Shown here: piece after piece, positions 1 through 8,861 of the stretch
Layout: the number at the start of each line of letters is the position of its first letter
Position numbering within the stretch: position 1 is the first letter of the stretch
NCBI GenBank assembly: GCA_049840595.1
Contig: JASGKO010000041.1
Span: forward strand, 186,001 to 250,000
DNA length: 64,000 nt
Reading direction: 5' to 3'
From: JASGKO01 sp049840595
Lineage (GTDB): Bacteria; Verrucomicrobiota; Verrucomicrobiia; Chthoniobacterales; Chthoniobacteraceae
Made by a program: the position numbers and the translations under genes
The notes under the pieces: model-generated
The model's database searches: none
Told to the model about the DNA's origin: nothing
The model's input: the letters and a program-made list of their open reading frames with translations, nothing else

Positions 1-435
1 CGTCTGCGCGACGAGGGCGTCGCAAGCGGTGATCCCGGCGTCGCATTTCTCCAGCTCCACTTTGTCGTAACCGGCGACGGTTTCCAGCGTGGGCAGGCCC
101 AGCGATTGCACGACCGGCGTGGTCAGCTCCCCCGTGTGAAGGGCGACTTTTTTCCAACCCTCTTCCGCCGCAATCTGCGCGAGCTGCGCTTGCATTTCCT
201 CCCGCGAGGCGACGACGCGAAAGTCGGTCTTCAATTCGGCGGAATTGACCGCGTAAAGCGCGAGGTGCTGCTCTGCCGAGGCCCCGACGGCGGGGAGCCA
301 TTCGGCAATGTGCTTCTCCGGCTCGCTGATCGGCGCATGGGCGGTGATCGCCTCGTGCGTGTGCTGGCCGGGGATGGGGGCGAGGATTTTCAGGGCCTCG
401 CGGATGCGTCCAAAAATGGCGGCGCGTTCACTCAT
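1..435 (-). CDS. lutC: Lactate utilization protein C (LUD domain), 5' part only
   Basis: The first 145 residues of a LutC/YkgG-type protein are present; the gene continues past the left edge of the window. LutC is the small LUD-domain subunit of the LutABC system, which oxidises L-lactate to pyruvate in the cytoplasm with Fe-S proteins LutA and LutB. The visible part begins MSERAAIFGRIREAL, the usual amphipathic start of this family, and continues as an alternating helix/strand pattern. Its ATG overlaps the stop of lutB by four bases (ATGA), which indicates translational coupling as the third gene of the operon. The identification leans on the two upstream genes as well as on the sequence. 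Confidence 0.85.
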   Translation of the reverse strand, partial: MSERAAIFGRIREALKILAPIPGQHTHEAITAHAPISEPEKHIAEWLPAVGASAEQHLALYAVNSAELKTDFRVVASREEMQAQLAQIAAEEGWKKVALHTGELTTPVVQSLGLPTLETVAGYDKVELEKCDAGITACDALVAQT

Positions 436-1828
436 GACTTTCGGCCTTTCCAATAGCTGCGGAAGCTCTGCGGGGCGAGTTGCGGGGCGGTGCGGGTATC
501 GGTCCAGGCCCGCACGGGGTTCAATTTCGTCTTCTCGATCAAGGGCAGGAATTTTTGCCGATCTGGCCGAAGAAGAGCGCGATTTTGTAGAGCTCCGGAC
601 GCTGCATCAAAAAGGCAAAGCCCTGGAAGGCGAACTTCTCCCACCACACCGGGCGCTGCGCGATGGCGTTGCGCCGGTTGTGTAACAAGTGGTGATGCAG
701 ATTGATCTTCACCGGGCAGGTCTCGGTGCAGGCGCCGCAGAGCGAGGAGGCCATCGAAAGATGCTTCCAGCTTTGCAGGCCGCGCAGGTGCGGGGTGATG
801 ACGGAGCCGATGGGCCCCTGATAAGTGGTGCCGTAGCTGTGCCCGCCGATGTTGCGATAAATCGGGCACACATTCAGGCACGCGCCGCAGCGAATGCAGT
901 GCAGGGCGTCGCGCTGCTCGGGATCGGCCAGGAGCAGGGTGCGGCGGTTGTCGATGAGCACCACGTGGTATTCCTCGGGGCCATCCACTTCGCCCTCCTG
1001 CTTCGGCCCGCCGTAGAGCGAGTTATAGCCGGTAATCATCTGCCCCGCGCCGGCCGTGGCGAGCATGGGGAGGAAGAGCGCGAGGTCTTCGAGCTTGGGC
1101 AGCACTTTTTCAATGCCCATGAGGGTGATCATCGTCTTCGGCAGGGCGGCGGTGAGGCGGGCGTTGCCTTCGTTTTCCGTGATCGAAATCATGCCCGTCT
1201 CGGCGATGGCAAAGTTCGCGCCGGTAATGCCAATATCGGCCTCCACATACTTGTGGCGCAGCACCCGACGGGCGATCATCGTCAGTTCCTCCGGGCTGTC
1301 GGTCGGCGCGCTGCCGAGTTCCTTCGCGAAGAGATCGCTGATGTCGCCGCGCGTGAGGTGCATGGCGGGGAAAACGATGTGGTACGGCGCTTCCTTGCGG
1401 AGCTGGACGATGTATTCGCCGAGATCGGACTCGACCACCTCGAAGCCCGCTTTTTCCAGCGCGGCGTTGAGGTGGATTTCCTCGGCGGTCATCGCCTTCG
1501 ACTTCACGATCGTGCGGGCCTTTTTCTCGGTGACGATATTGAGAATGATCTCCTTCGCCTGCTCGGCCTTGCTGGCGAAGTGCACCTTGGTGCCGCGGGC
1601 TTCGAGCTTGGTGACAAATTCCTCGAGATACTGGTCGAGGTGATTGATCGCTTCCCACTTGATTTCGGAAGCCGTCTGCCGGGCCGATTGCCAGTCCTGA
1701 AACGAAGCCTTCCGGCGGTCGCGCTGGACCTCGTATTTCTTGAGCGCACTCTGGATGCGCGCGCGATGATCCAGATCGTGCGTGAGCCGCGTCGCGTCCT
1801 TCTTAAATTCGGTGGCGATGATGTTCAT
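432..1828 (-). CDS. lutB: Lactate utilization iron-sulfur protein B, with a frameshift near the 3' end
   Basis: LutB carries the LUD domain plus two 4Fe-4S clusters that pass electrons from lactate. The cluster motifs are visible: CIRCGACLNVCP at about residue 307 and CGACTETCP at about residue 360. The reading frame breaks at a run of five T (552-556, plus strand). Before it the protein reads ...FFGQIGK; after it a different frame continues FLPLIEKTKLNPVRAWTD...SFRSYWK, which is the expected LutB C-terminus. One added base restores a protein of about 465 residues, the normal length. A homopolymer sequencing error is the simplest explanation. The start MNIIATEF overlaps the lutA stop (ATGA); an upstream in-frame Met would run into lutA. 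Confidence 0.9.
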
Positions 1829-2541
1829 GCCTGGGCGAGGATTTCCGCGAGATGGAGGGTCTTGATGGGTTGTCCCTGGCGATTGAGCAGCCCCTGGATG
1901 TGCATCAGGCAACTGGAGTCATTCGACACCAGATAGTCCGCGCCGGTCTGCAGGGCGGAGGCGCATTTCACCTCGCCCATCGCGGTGGAAATCATCGGGA
2001 ACTTCACCGCAAAGGTGCCGCCGAAGCCGCAGCAAATCTCCGACTCGGCCATCTCGATCAATTCGAGGCCCTTCACCTTTTTGAGCAATTCGCGGGGCTC
2101 GTTCTTTTTGCCGAGCTCGCGCAGGCCGTGGCAGCCGTCGTGGAAGGTGACTTTGGCCGGGAAATTCGCGCCGACATCGGTGACCCCCAGCTTGGTCACG
2201 AGGAAGTCGGAGAATTCGTAGCACTTGTTGGAGAGCTCATTGGCCGCCGCCGCAAAGGGCGTGTGCTGGAAAAGCTCGGGATAGAAGACCTTGATCATCG
2301 CGCCGCAGGAGCCGGAGGCGATCACCACCGCGTCGGCATTCACCAGGCGGCGGACCACCGGCTCGGCGACGGCGCGGGCTTCGTCCCAATAGCCGCTGTT
2401 AAAGGCCGGCTGTCCGCAGCAGGTCAGTTCTTCAGGAAATTCGATTTCGTGTCCGAGCCGTTCGAGGATTTTCACCATGCTGATTCCCACCTTGGGGTAG
2501 AGAGAATCAACAAAGCACGGGACAAATAGGGTTACTTTCAT
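1825..2541 (-). CDS. lutA: Lactate utilization protein A (CCG-domain protein)
   Basis: A 238-residue protein with two cysteine-rich CCG domains, seen as ELTCCGQPAFNSGY in the first half and ICCGFGG in the second. This is the layout of LutA/YkgE and of the CCG subunit of heterodisulfide-reductase-like and glycolate-oxidase complexes. It works with LutB and LutC to oxidise lactate to pyruvate. The start MKVTLFVPCFVDSLYPKVG matches the family N-terminus, so I prefer it to a longer in-frame Met twelve codons upstream. It is the first gene of lutABC and is separated by only about 118 bases from the divergent pyruvate dehydrogenase operon, so the two may share regulation. Confidence 0.93.
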   Translation of the reverse strand: MKVTLFVPCFVDSLYPKVGISMVKILERLGHEIEFPEELTCCGQPAFNSGYWDEARAVAEPVVRRLVNADAVVIASGSCGAMIKVFYPELFQHTPFAAAANELSNKCYEFSDFLVTKLGVTDVGANFPAKVTFHDGCHGLRELGKKNEPRELLKKVKGLELIEMAESEICCGFGGTFAVKFPMISTAMGEVKCASALQTGADYLVSNDSSCLMHIQGLLNRQGQPIKTLHLAEILAQA

Positions 2542-2659
2542 TGAGGCAGGAACGAATGTGCCGTCAGAACCGGGCAAGGCAAGCCTTTTGAAAAAACCTT
2601 TCGATTAACAGCGAAGAAACATTTGCACCCCGGGAAGAATCGCGAATAGACTGCCGTGC

Positions 2660-3688
2660 ATGGTTCAAGCAGTTGAAACCGTAATACCCAGCGAAAGTAA
2701 TCTCGAACAGTTCAAGGCGGCCTACCGCTGGATGCTGCTGGCCCGGATCTCCGAGGAAAAACTCGTGAGCATCTACAAAGCCGGCGGGCGAATCCACGGC
2801 GGCGTCTTTATTGGCAAGGGTCAGGAGGCCGTAAGTGTGGCCACCGGGCTCAACCTTCGCAAGGGAGACGTCTTTGCCCCGCTCATCCGCGATCAGGCGG
2901 GGCGGCTCGCGTTCGGAGAAGATTTGGCGGACTCGTTTCGCACCTACCTAGGCTCGACGCTCGGGCCGATGCGCGGGCGCGACGGCAATGTGCATCGTGG
3001 GCGGCCCAAGGACGGCATGCTGCCAATGATCAGCCACCTCGGGGCGATGATCCCGGTGGTCAACGGCGTGCTGATGGCGAAGCGCTTCAAAGGCGAGAGA
3101 GGCTACGTGGGTGCGACGAGCATCGGCGACGGGGGCACCTCGACCGGCGCTTTCCATGAGGCGATCAACCAGGCCGCGGTCGAAAAACTGCCGCTCGTGG
3201 TGGTGGTGACCAATAATCAATACGCGTATTCCACTCCGAATGACCGCCAGTTTGCCTGCGCCGACCTGCTCGACAAGGCGATCGGCTACGGCATTGCCGG
3301 CCATTCCGTCAACGGCACCGATGCGACCGCCACCCTGCAGGTGATCGGCGGCGCGATTGCCGAGGCGCGCGCCGGGAAAGGACCGCAACTGGTCGTCGCC
3401 CAGGTGCTGCGCCTGAGCGGCCACGGCGAGCACGATGACGGCAACTATGTGCAGCAAGCTTTGAAAGATTCCCCGCTCGGGCGCGACTGTCTCCTGCTCG
3501 CCGAGGAAACGATGATCCAAAAGGGCTGGGCGACCGCCAGCGAAATTGCACAACTCCGCGCCGACACCGCCAGCCAGGTGGACGAAGTCGCGAACCGGGT
3601 GATGCGCGAACCGACTCCCACGCCGGATGGCGAGCTCTGGCGCGCCCTGTCCTCGGCCCATCTTGAAGAAGGCTACTACAGCGAATGA
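2660..3688 (+). CDS. pdhA: Pyruvate dehydrogenase E1 component, alpha subunit
   Basis: Thiamine-diphosphate-dependent E1-alpha of a 2-oxo acid dehydrogenase. At 342 residues it has the length expected for the alpha chain of a heterotetrameric E1. The ThDP/Mg motif is clear (IGDGGTSTGAFHEAIN followed by VVVVTNNQYAYSTP), as is the RHGHGE-type region variant SGHGEHDDGNYV. It decarboxylates pyruvate and transfers the hydroxyethyl group to lipoyl-E2. Pyruvate is the likely substrate because the divergent neighbour makes pyruvate from lactate; acetoin or branched-chain 2-oxo acids cannot be excluded from sequence alone. The stop overlaps the start of the beta subunit gene (ATGA). Confidence 0.88.
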   Translation: MVQAVETVIPSESNLEQFKAAYRWMLLARISEEKLVSIYKAGGRIHGGVFIGKGQEAVSVATGLNLRKGDVFAPLIRDQAGRLAFGEDLADSFRTYLGSTLGPMRGRDGNVHRGRPKDGMLPMISHLGAMIPVVNGVLMAKRFKGERGYVGATSIGDGGTSTGAFHEAINQAAVEKLPLVVVVTNNQYAYSTPNDRQFACADLLDKAIGYGIAGHSVNGTDATATLQVIGGAIAEARAGKGPQLVVAQVLRLSGHGEHDDGNYVQQALKDSPLGRDCLLLAEETMIQKGWATASEIAQLRADTASQVDEVANRVMREPTPTPDGELWRALSSAHLEEGYYSE

Positions 3689-4650
3689 GCATTACCTACC
3701 TTGAAGCAATTCGCGAAGCGCAGGCGAAGGCGCTCGCGGACGATCCCCGCGTTTACATTTACGGGCAGGATGTCGGGAATTTCGGCGGCGCGTTCAAAGC
3801 GACGAAAAACCTGGCGAAGGAATTTCCCGGGCGCGTGCTCGATGCCCCGATCAGCGAGGACGCGATCATCGGCTCGGCCATCGGCGCCGCGCTCGAAGGC
3901 ATGCGCCCGATCATCGAAATGCAGTTCGCGGATTTCTCGACCGTGGGCTTCAACCAGGCGGTGAATCAGGCCGCCACGATGTTTTGGCGCACCAATCTCT
4001 CCTGCCCGATCACCATCCGCCTGCCCTGCGGCGGCACCAGCGGCGGCGGCCCATTCCACAGTCAGAGTCTGGAGGCGATCTACGCGCATTACCCGGGCCT
4101 GATTGTGATGACCCCGGCCACCGTCGAGGATGCCTACAGCATGCTGCTCGACGCGGTCGCAATCGACGACCCGGTGATCTTCTGCGAGCACAAGTACTTG
4201 TATTACCACCTGAAGGCCGATTCGCTCCCGAGCGAAGCCATGCCCACCGGCAAGGCGCGGATTGCCCGGCAGGGCCGCGACGCCACCGTCGTCACCTATA
4301 GCGCGATGGTGCATGAATCGCTCGCCATGGCCGAGGAACTCGCCGCCGATGGCTACGAGATCGAGGTGGTGGACCTGCGCTCGATCAAGCCGCTCGATAC
4401 CGATACCGTGCTCGCCTCCGTGGCCCGCACCGGTCGCCTGCTCGCCGTGGGCGAAGCATGGCCCTGGGGCGGCGTGACGGCGGAAATCGTGGCCCGGGTC
4501 GCCAGCGAGGGCTTCGGCCTGCTCGACGCGCCGCCGCAACGCTTGAACGCCAAGGACACGCCCGTCCCCTATCACCCAAATCTCTGGGGCACCCACCGCC
4601 CCACCGCCAACAGCATTGCCGCCGCCGTGCGCCGGTTGCTCACGCTCTAA
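3685..4650 (+). CDS. pdhB: Pyruvate dehydrogenase E1 component, beta subunit
   Basis: The 321-residue beta chain of E1, with a transketolase pyrimidine-binding domain in the first half (GQDVGNFGGAFKATKNLAKEF, then APISEDAIIGSAIGAALEGMRPI) and a C-terminal transketolase domain (VEVVDLRSIKPLDTDTVLAS). The glutamate of the conserved SED region is the usual ThDP N1' partner in this family. It starts inside the stop codon of the alpha subunit, so equal synthesis of both chains is expected. The E2 gene follows 15 bases later. Confidence 0.9.
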   Translation: MSITYLEAIREAQAKALADDPRVYIYGQDVGNFGGAFKATKNLAKEFPGRVLDAPISEDAIIGSAIGAALEGMRPIIEMQFADFSTVGFNQAVNQAATMFWRTNLSCPITIRLPCGGTSGGGPFHSQSLEAIYAHYPGLIVMTPATVEDAYSMLLDAVAIDDPVIFCEHKYLYYHLKADSLPSEAMPTGKARIARQGRDATVVTYSAMVHESLAMAEELAADGYEIEVVDLRSIKPLDTDTVLASVARTGRLLAVGEAWPWGGVTAEIVARVASEGFGLLDAPPQRLNAKDTPVPYHPNLWGTHRPTANSIAAAVRRLLTL

Positions 4651-4665
4651 CCTCTTTCTCCTGCC

Positions 4666-5874
4666 ATGCCACAAGTTCCCATCATCATGCCGCAGCTCGG
4701 TGAATCGATCGCCGAGGCCGCCATCGTCAGCATCGCGTTCCAAGTCGGCGACTCCGTGGAGGCCGATCAGAACGTCCTCGAGGTCGAGACCAACAAGGCC
4801 GTGATGGAGGTTACCAGCCCCTGCGACGGGGTGGTGAAGGAATGGAAGGTGGAGCTGCAGCAAAGCTATCCCGTGGGCGCGGTCCTGGGTTATCTGGAAG
4901 TCTCGGCCGAGACCGCCAGCAAGCTCGGGCTCGATGAGACGCCGGAGACCGGCACACCGACGGAAACCACCGCCGAAACGAAACCCACGGAAACGAAGAA
5001 GGCGCCCGCCGCTCCGACCAGCGTGCAGCCGACGGTGCGTGGCCTCCCCGTTCCCGCCTACGCGAGCGGCGCGAGCTACATGTCTCCGCGCATGAAGGCG
5101 CGCATGAACGAGCTCGGTCTCCATGCCGCCGATCTTTCCGGCATCGCCGGCAGTGGCGCGGCAGGTCGCGTGACCATCGAGGACCTCGAAAAATTTCTCG
5201 CCCGGCTCGACGAGCACAAGCTCACCTCCGCCTCGTCCATGCGCGTCGCGGTGGCCGATGCGATGCGCCGCAGCTGGACCCGTCCGCTCGCGACCGTGGG
5301 CATGCCGGTGATCCTCGATCCCCTGCTCGCCCACCGCAAGGCGCAGACGACGAAAGCTGGCCCGGCGCTCTACGCGCTCCGCGCGCTCGGCATCGCCCTC
5401 GGCGAACACAGCGCTCCCGCCGGTCGCCTGATCGGCGATCAGATCGTCCACCCGCAGGCGATTGATCTTGGCTTTGCCGTGGAAGCGGAAGACGGCGTGC
5501 TCGTCCCCGTGCTGCGCAACGTGGACAACGTCACGCTCAAGGAACTGCTGCCGCGCTACAATGAGCTGGTGGAGCTCGCCCGCCAGCGCCGCCTGCCTCC
5601 GACCGCCACCGGCGGTTCGATTGCGACGATCACCAATTTCGGCACCTTCGGCCTCACCTTCGCCACCCCGATTCCGCTCCCCGAACAGACACTCGTGCTG
5701 GGCATGAGCGCAGGCCGCATCGCTCCGAGCTGGGACAAGGAAAAAGGCGCATTTGTGCCGGTGACGGAAGCCAATTTCACGCTCAGCTTCGATCACCGCG
5801 TGCTCGACGGCGGCGCGGCCGGTCGCCTCCTCTCCCGCGTGGCGGCCTTGTTGAGCGAGCCGGAAAAACTGTAA
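4666..5874 (+). CDS. pdhC: Pyruvate dehydrogenase E2, dihydrolipoamide acetyltransferase
   Basis: A 402-residue E2 core protein with a single lipoyl domain (residues 1-78; lipoyl-lysine K44 in ETNKAVMEV), a Thr/Pro/Ala-rich flexible linker (about 85-135), a peripheral-subunit binding domain (about 140-183, YMSPRMKARMNELG...GAAGRVTIEDLEKF) and a C-terminal catalytic domain ending SFDHRVLDGGAAGRLL, which holds the active-site His and Asp. It transfers the acetyl group to CoA. No E3 (lipoamide dehydrogenase) gene lies in the window, so that subunit must be encoded elsewhere. It is the last gene of the operon, followed by a hairpin. Confidence 0.9.
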   Translation: MPQVPIIMPQLGESIAEAAIVSIAFQVGDSVEADQNVLEVETNKAVMEVTSPCDGVVKEWKVELQQSYPVGAVLGYLEVSAETASKLGLDETPETGTPTETTAETKPTETKKAPAAPTSVQPTVRGLPVPAYASGASYMSPRMKARMNELGLHAADLSGIAGSGAAGRVTIEDLEKFLARLDEHKLTSASSMRVAVADAMRRSWTRPLATVGMPVILDPLLAHRKAQTTKAGPALYALRALGIALGEHSAPAGRLIGDQIVHPQAIDLGFAVEAEDGVLVPVLRNVDNVTLKELLPRYNELVELARQRRLPPTATGGSIATITNFGTFGLTFATPIPLPEQTLVLGMSAGRIAPSWDKEKGAFVPVTEANFTLSFDHRVLDGGAAGRLLSRVAALLSEPEKL

Positions 5875-5892
5875 CCGCAGAAAAATTTGAAA

Positions 5893-5926
5893 CCCCGGGC
5901 CTTCACCCGGGGGGATATTTTTTCGG
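5893..5926 (+). terminator. Hairpin after the pyruvate dehydrogenase operon
   Basis: CCCCGGG pairs with CCCGGGG around a six-base loop, followed by GGATATTTTTT. It sits 18 bases after the E2 stop and fits a rho-independent terminator. A similar GGCTTCACTCGGGGTGACATTTTT stretch recurs near 38.28 kb, so it may instead belong to a dispersed repeat family that also acts as a terminator. Confidence 0.55.
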
Positions 5927-5966
5927 AAAACGAGGCGGCGCTTCGCCCGCAAGTCCTCTGCGCGTC

Positions 5967-6566
5967 TTATCCCAGCGCTTCTTCGCAGGCGTATTCCACC
6001 GGCTGCCAGCGCTCGGAGCCTTGGAGACAGACTTCCGTCCCCTGCGGCAGGGCACCGGTATTGGTCATCTCCAAAACCTGCCAGAGAGTCGGCTCGCCCG
6101 GCTCGCCCTCGGCGGGGCGGTAGCGGCAGCGGATGCTTTCCAGCTTGGTCGAGACAAATTCACGATGACCTTCCAGCAGGCTGGCCAGCCGCTGGCGGGA
6201 GGCGTTGATGAACCGCTGCTCCCGCTCCGCCTCCTGGCGCTTTCTCACCACCAGCGACAGCTCGTTGTAGCGCTCCCGCACCGGGCTGCCCGGGTTGCAA
6301 TCGACGGCGTAGCGGTAGTATTCGAGCGCATTGGCTTCATCGCCCCAGGCGTCCAGGATCTCGCCGGTCATCTGATATCCGCGGGCGGATTCCTCGGGCC
6401 ATTGCAGAAGACCATCCGCAAAAGCGCGCGACACAAGGTTGATGATCTCCGTCCCCACCTCTTTCGAAATCGGACGTTCGGCCGCCTCATACTTCTCCAT
6501 GGCGGCCTGCAGTCCGGCCTGGGCGTTGGCGGGGGTTTCGGCAATCGGGTTCGCAGGGGTTTCCAT
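5967..6566 (-). CDS. Hypothetical helical protein, TPR-like
   Basis: A 199-residue soluble protein that I do not recognise as a named family. There is no signal peptide. The middle (about residues 55-110) has the pattern of one or two tetratricopeptide units (ARGYQMTGEILDAWGDEANALEYYRYAVDCNP), followed by a charged helix and a C-terminal segment with two cysteines. The N-terminus repeats PANPIAETPANAQAG. It sits downstream of the carboxypeptidase gene on the same strand with about 100 bases between, so co-transcription is possible. Function unknown; protein-protein interaction is the only reasonable inference. Confidence 0.65.
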   Translation of the reverse strand: METPANPIAETPANAQAGLQAAMEKYEAAERPISKEVGTEIINLVSRAFADGLLQWPEESARGYQMTGEILDAWGDEANALEYYRYAVDCNPGSPVRERYNELSLVVRKRQEAEREQRFINASRQRLASLLEGHREFVSTKLESIRCRYRPAEGEPGEPTLWQVLEMTNTGALPQGTEVCLQGSERWQPVEYACEEALG

Positions 6567-6670
6567 GATGAAAAGTTAGCGCGGGCGGTTCAGTTCTGCA
6601 CGGGACAACCGTAAATCACGGCGAGTTTTTTCCCTTTTGCCGGAGCATGAAACCGAAGGCCGTCCATGAG

Positions 6671-7624
6671 TTATTTTTTGTCGGTCGGTGTGCTGTTGCT
6701 TACCTTTTTGGTCTCGACCGCCCCCGGGGTGGGCGACAGATCCGGAACCGTCGTGGCTGGTTCGGACAATAAATGCGTAAGACCGTAGGTAAGGAGTAAT
6801 TTACTATCGTTCCAGATGCCCGGTTTGTTCGTATGCAATACGACGCTGATCACCTCGTGCTGCCCCCACATCGCGCTGCTCACCAGCACCTGCTGCGCGG
6901 GGACGGTGTAGCCGGTCTTGATCCCCGTACAGCCGGGGAAGCGGCCCAGCATGCGGTTGTGGTTGAGCAGTTCCATCACCCCCATCTGCCCCTTCCACCA
7001 ATAGCGCTCCGTCCCCACCACGCGGCGGAAGACCGGCTGCTGCATCGCGGCGCGGGCGATCAGCGCGAGGTCGTGCGCAGTGGTGAAGTGATTTTTGTCG
7101 TGCAGCCCATTGGGCGTTACAAAATGACTGTGGGTCGCGCCGAGCCGTTCGGCGACGGTGTTCATCTTGTCGGCAAAATCGGCGACGCTCCCCGCATTGT
7201 CGCGCGCCAGCTCCAGCGCCACGTCGTTCGCACTGTGCAGGAGCAGCCCGTAGAGCAACTCGATCCGCGGATGCACCTCGCCCGGGCGCAGATCCAGTTT
7301 GCTCGGTTCCACCTTCGTATCCTCGGGCGCCGTCGTCACCATCTGGTCCAGATGCCCCGCCTCGATCACAATCAGCGCGGTGAGAATCTTCGTCGCGCTC
7401 GCGGGATAGAGCATCTCGTCGGGATTCTTCGCGTAGAGCACGTCCCCCGTCGTGAAATCGAGCGCCTCCGCCCCCTGCGCAAAAATCGGAAGCTCCGTCC
7501 CCTCCGCTGGCAGTTTCGGCACCACCTTCAGCGTCGCATAAGGCTCCGCCTGCAACGTCATCGCCAGCCCCAGAACCGCCAGGGCAAAAGTACCGCTCCC
7601 TTTGAAATGTCGCGCCCAGCACAC
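6671..7624 (-). CDS. D-alanyl-D-alanine carboxypeptidase, peptidase S11 family
   Basis: A penicillin-binding-protein-5-like serine carboxypeptidase that trims the terminal D-Ala from peptidoglycan stem peptides in the periplasm. All three active-site motifs are present: SATK (nucleophile Ser), SAN and KTG. The chosen GTG start gives 317 residues and a signal peptide (HFKGSGTFALAVLGLAMTLQA). A longer reading from an ATG at 7708 exists, but its extra N-terminus (RRHEDTKERKKGK) is a translated copy of the dispersed CACGAAG repeat and overlaps the upstream gene, so I reject it. The C-terminal membrane-anchoring domain of typical PBP5 appears shortened or absent. It ends a minus-strand gene run. 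Confidence 0.88.
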   Translation of the reverse strand: MCWARHFKGSGTFALAVLGLAMTLQAEPYATLKVVPKLPAEGTELPIFAQGAEALDFTTGDVLYAKNPDEMLYPASATKILTALIVIEAGHLDQMVTTAPEDTKVEPSKLDLRPGEVHPRIELLYGLLLHSANDVALELARDNAGSVADFADKMNTVAERLGATHSHFVTPNGLHDKNHFTTAHDLALIARAAMQQPVFRRVVGTERYWWKGQMGVMELLNHNRMLGRFPGCTGIKTGYTVPAQQVLVSSAMWGQHEVISVVLHTNKPGIWNDSKLLLTYGLTHLLSEPATTVPDLSPTPGAVETKKVSNSTPTDKK

Positions 7625-7688
7625 GCGGGCCGATTCTGCTTTGCCCTTTTTCCTCTCCTTCGTGTCTTCGTGCCTTCGTGGTAAAAAA

Positions 7689-8861
7689 TCAGGATACGGA
7701 TTGTCCATTGCTCATCATCCAGGCGATGGGTTTGCGGTTTTGCACGACCGCTTCATACACATCGCGCGGAGATTCCGCCAGCGGAAGTGCAATCAAATCC
7801 GCAAATGCCCCCGGCTGCAGGCAGCCCAGTTCCCCCCGGCGCTGCAAAGCTCGCGCCGGGTTGCGCGTCACCATTTGCAACAGCATCGACGGATCGATCC
7901 ACGGCTCCACCTCCTGCAGGGCCTGCATTTCGGCGAAGAGATTCAGCGCATCGTTGCTCGCCAGGCTGTCGGTGCCGAGACACACATTCGCCCCGGTCTG
8001 CAACAGCGCGCCGACCGGAAAGGGATGATGCCGGAAATACCGGTGACTGCACGGGCAGTGCACCACGTGCGCGCCGCTCAGCCACTGGATGTCCGCCGCA
8101 TCGAGCTCGTTCAAATGCACGAGGATGGTATTGCGATCCACCAGCTCGTTCCGCACCAGATTCGCCAGCGGCGTGCCGTAGCCGCAATCGCTCATATCGC
8201 GCCCGATCGCCTGCATGAAGGTGTAGAGATCCCCATGCGCGTTGAGGAACATGTTCATCTCATCCACCGACTCCGCGACGTGCGTGGTCAGCAGCCGCCC
8301 CGAGGCCCGGGCGATCCGGAACAGCTCCGGCGTCACCGTGTACGGCGCATGCGGGCTCAGGCCGAAGCCACCCGGCCAGTCCTTGTTCTCAAAGTGCGTC
8401 GCAATGGCCGTGGGCTTTTTGCGAATATCGATCAGCTCGTAAAACCACCAGGTCCGAATCGGCGGCCAGGGACAGTTGCGGCATCAGCCCGGCTGGGACA
8501 TGATGTTCAGCACGGAGGTCGTGCCCCACTTGATCAGCTCCGCGAAGCCGTTCTGGATCGCCTTCACATAATCCTCATCGTGCAGGCTGCGCTTGATCGC
8601 ATTGATCCGCATGATCCACTGCGTGAAATTGCGCGGCGGCGAGATGGCGCGGCGCATCATCGTGTAATCGAGGTGGCAGTGCGCATTGATCAGCCCCGGT
8701 AAGAGCACCTGCTCGCCGAGATCCACCACTTCCTCCCCAGGCTGGCGCTCGAGACGGTCGAACTGGTCCACCGCGCGAATGCGCGGGCCGGTGATGGCCA
8801 CCGCGCCGTTTTCCAGCGGCGGTCCGTCCATCGTGAGGAGAGTGCGGGCGCGGATAATCAT
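7689..8861 (-). CDS. Metal-dependent amidohydrolase, interrupted by an in-frame TGA
   Basis: A cytosine deaminase/chlorohydrolase-like amidohydrolase of about 390 codons. Metal-site motifs are present: PGLINAHCHLD, THVAES, HCPCSHRYF and GTDSLASND. The substrate is not readable from sequence; deamination of an adenosine or guanine derivative is typical of this subfamily. An in-frame TGA (8484-8486) cuts it. Around the TGA the neighbouring frame reads LMPQL, and the original frame then resumes PPIRTWWFYELID, a good family match. The break is therefore most simply explained by two compensating single-base errors within about 20 bases, not by a plain nonsense mutation. The start MIIRARTLLTMDG overlaps the stop of the upstream gene (ATGA). 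Confidence 0.82.

Noticed and set aside
2542..2659. Sigma-70 promoters in the lutA-pdhA gap
   Set aside because: TTGCAC with ATAGAC at 17 bases was considered for pdhA, but the -10-like box would lie only about ten bases from the start codon; too weak to list.
3676..5952. A 758-codon minus-strand open frame under the pyruvate dehydrogenase genes
   Set aside because: Antisense to three clear enzyme genes; composition is typical of a shadow frame.
8484..8486. Selenocysteine at the in-frame TGA of the amidohydrolase
   Set aside because: No conserved Cys/Sec is expected there in the family, no SECIS-like hairpin was recognised just downstream, and compensating indels explain the local sequence better.
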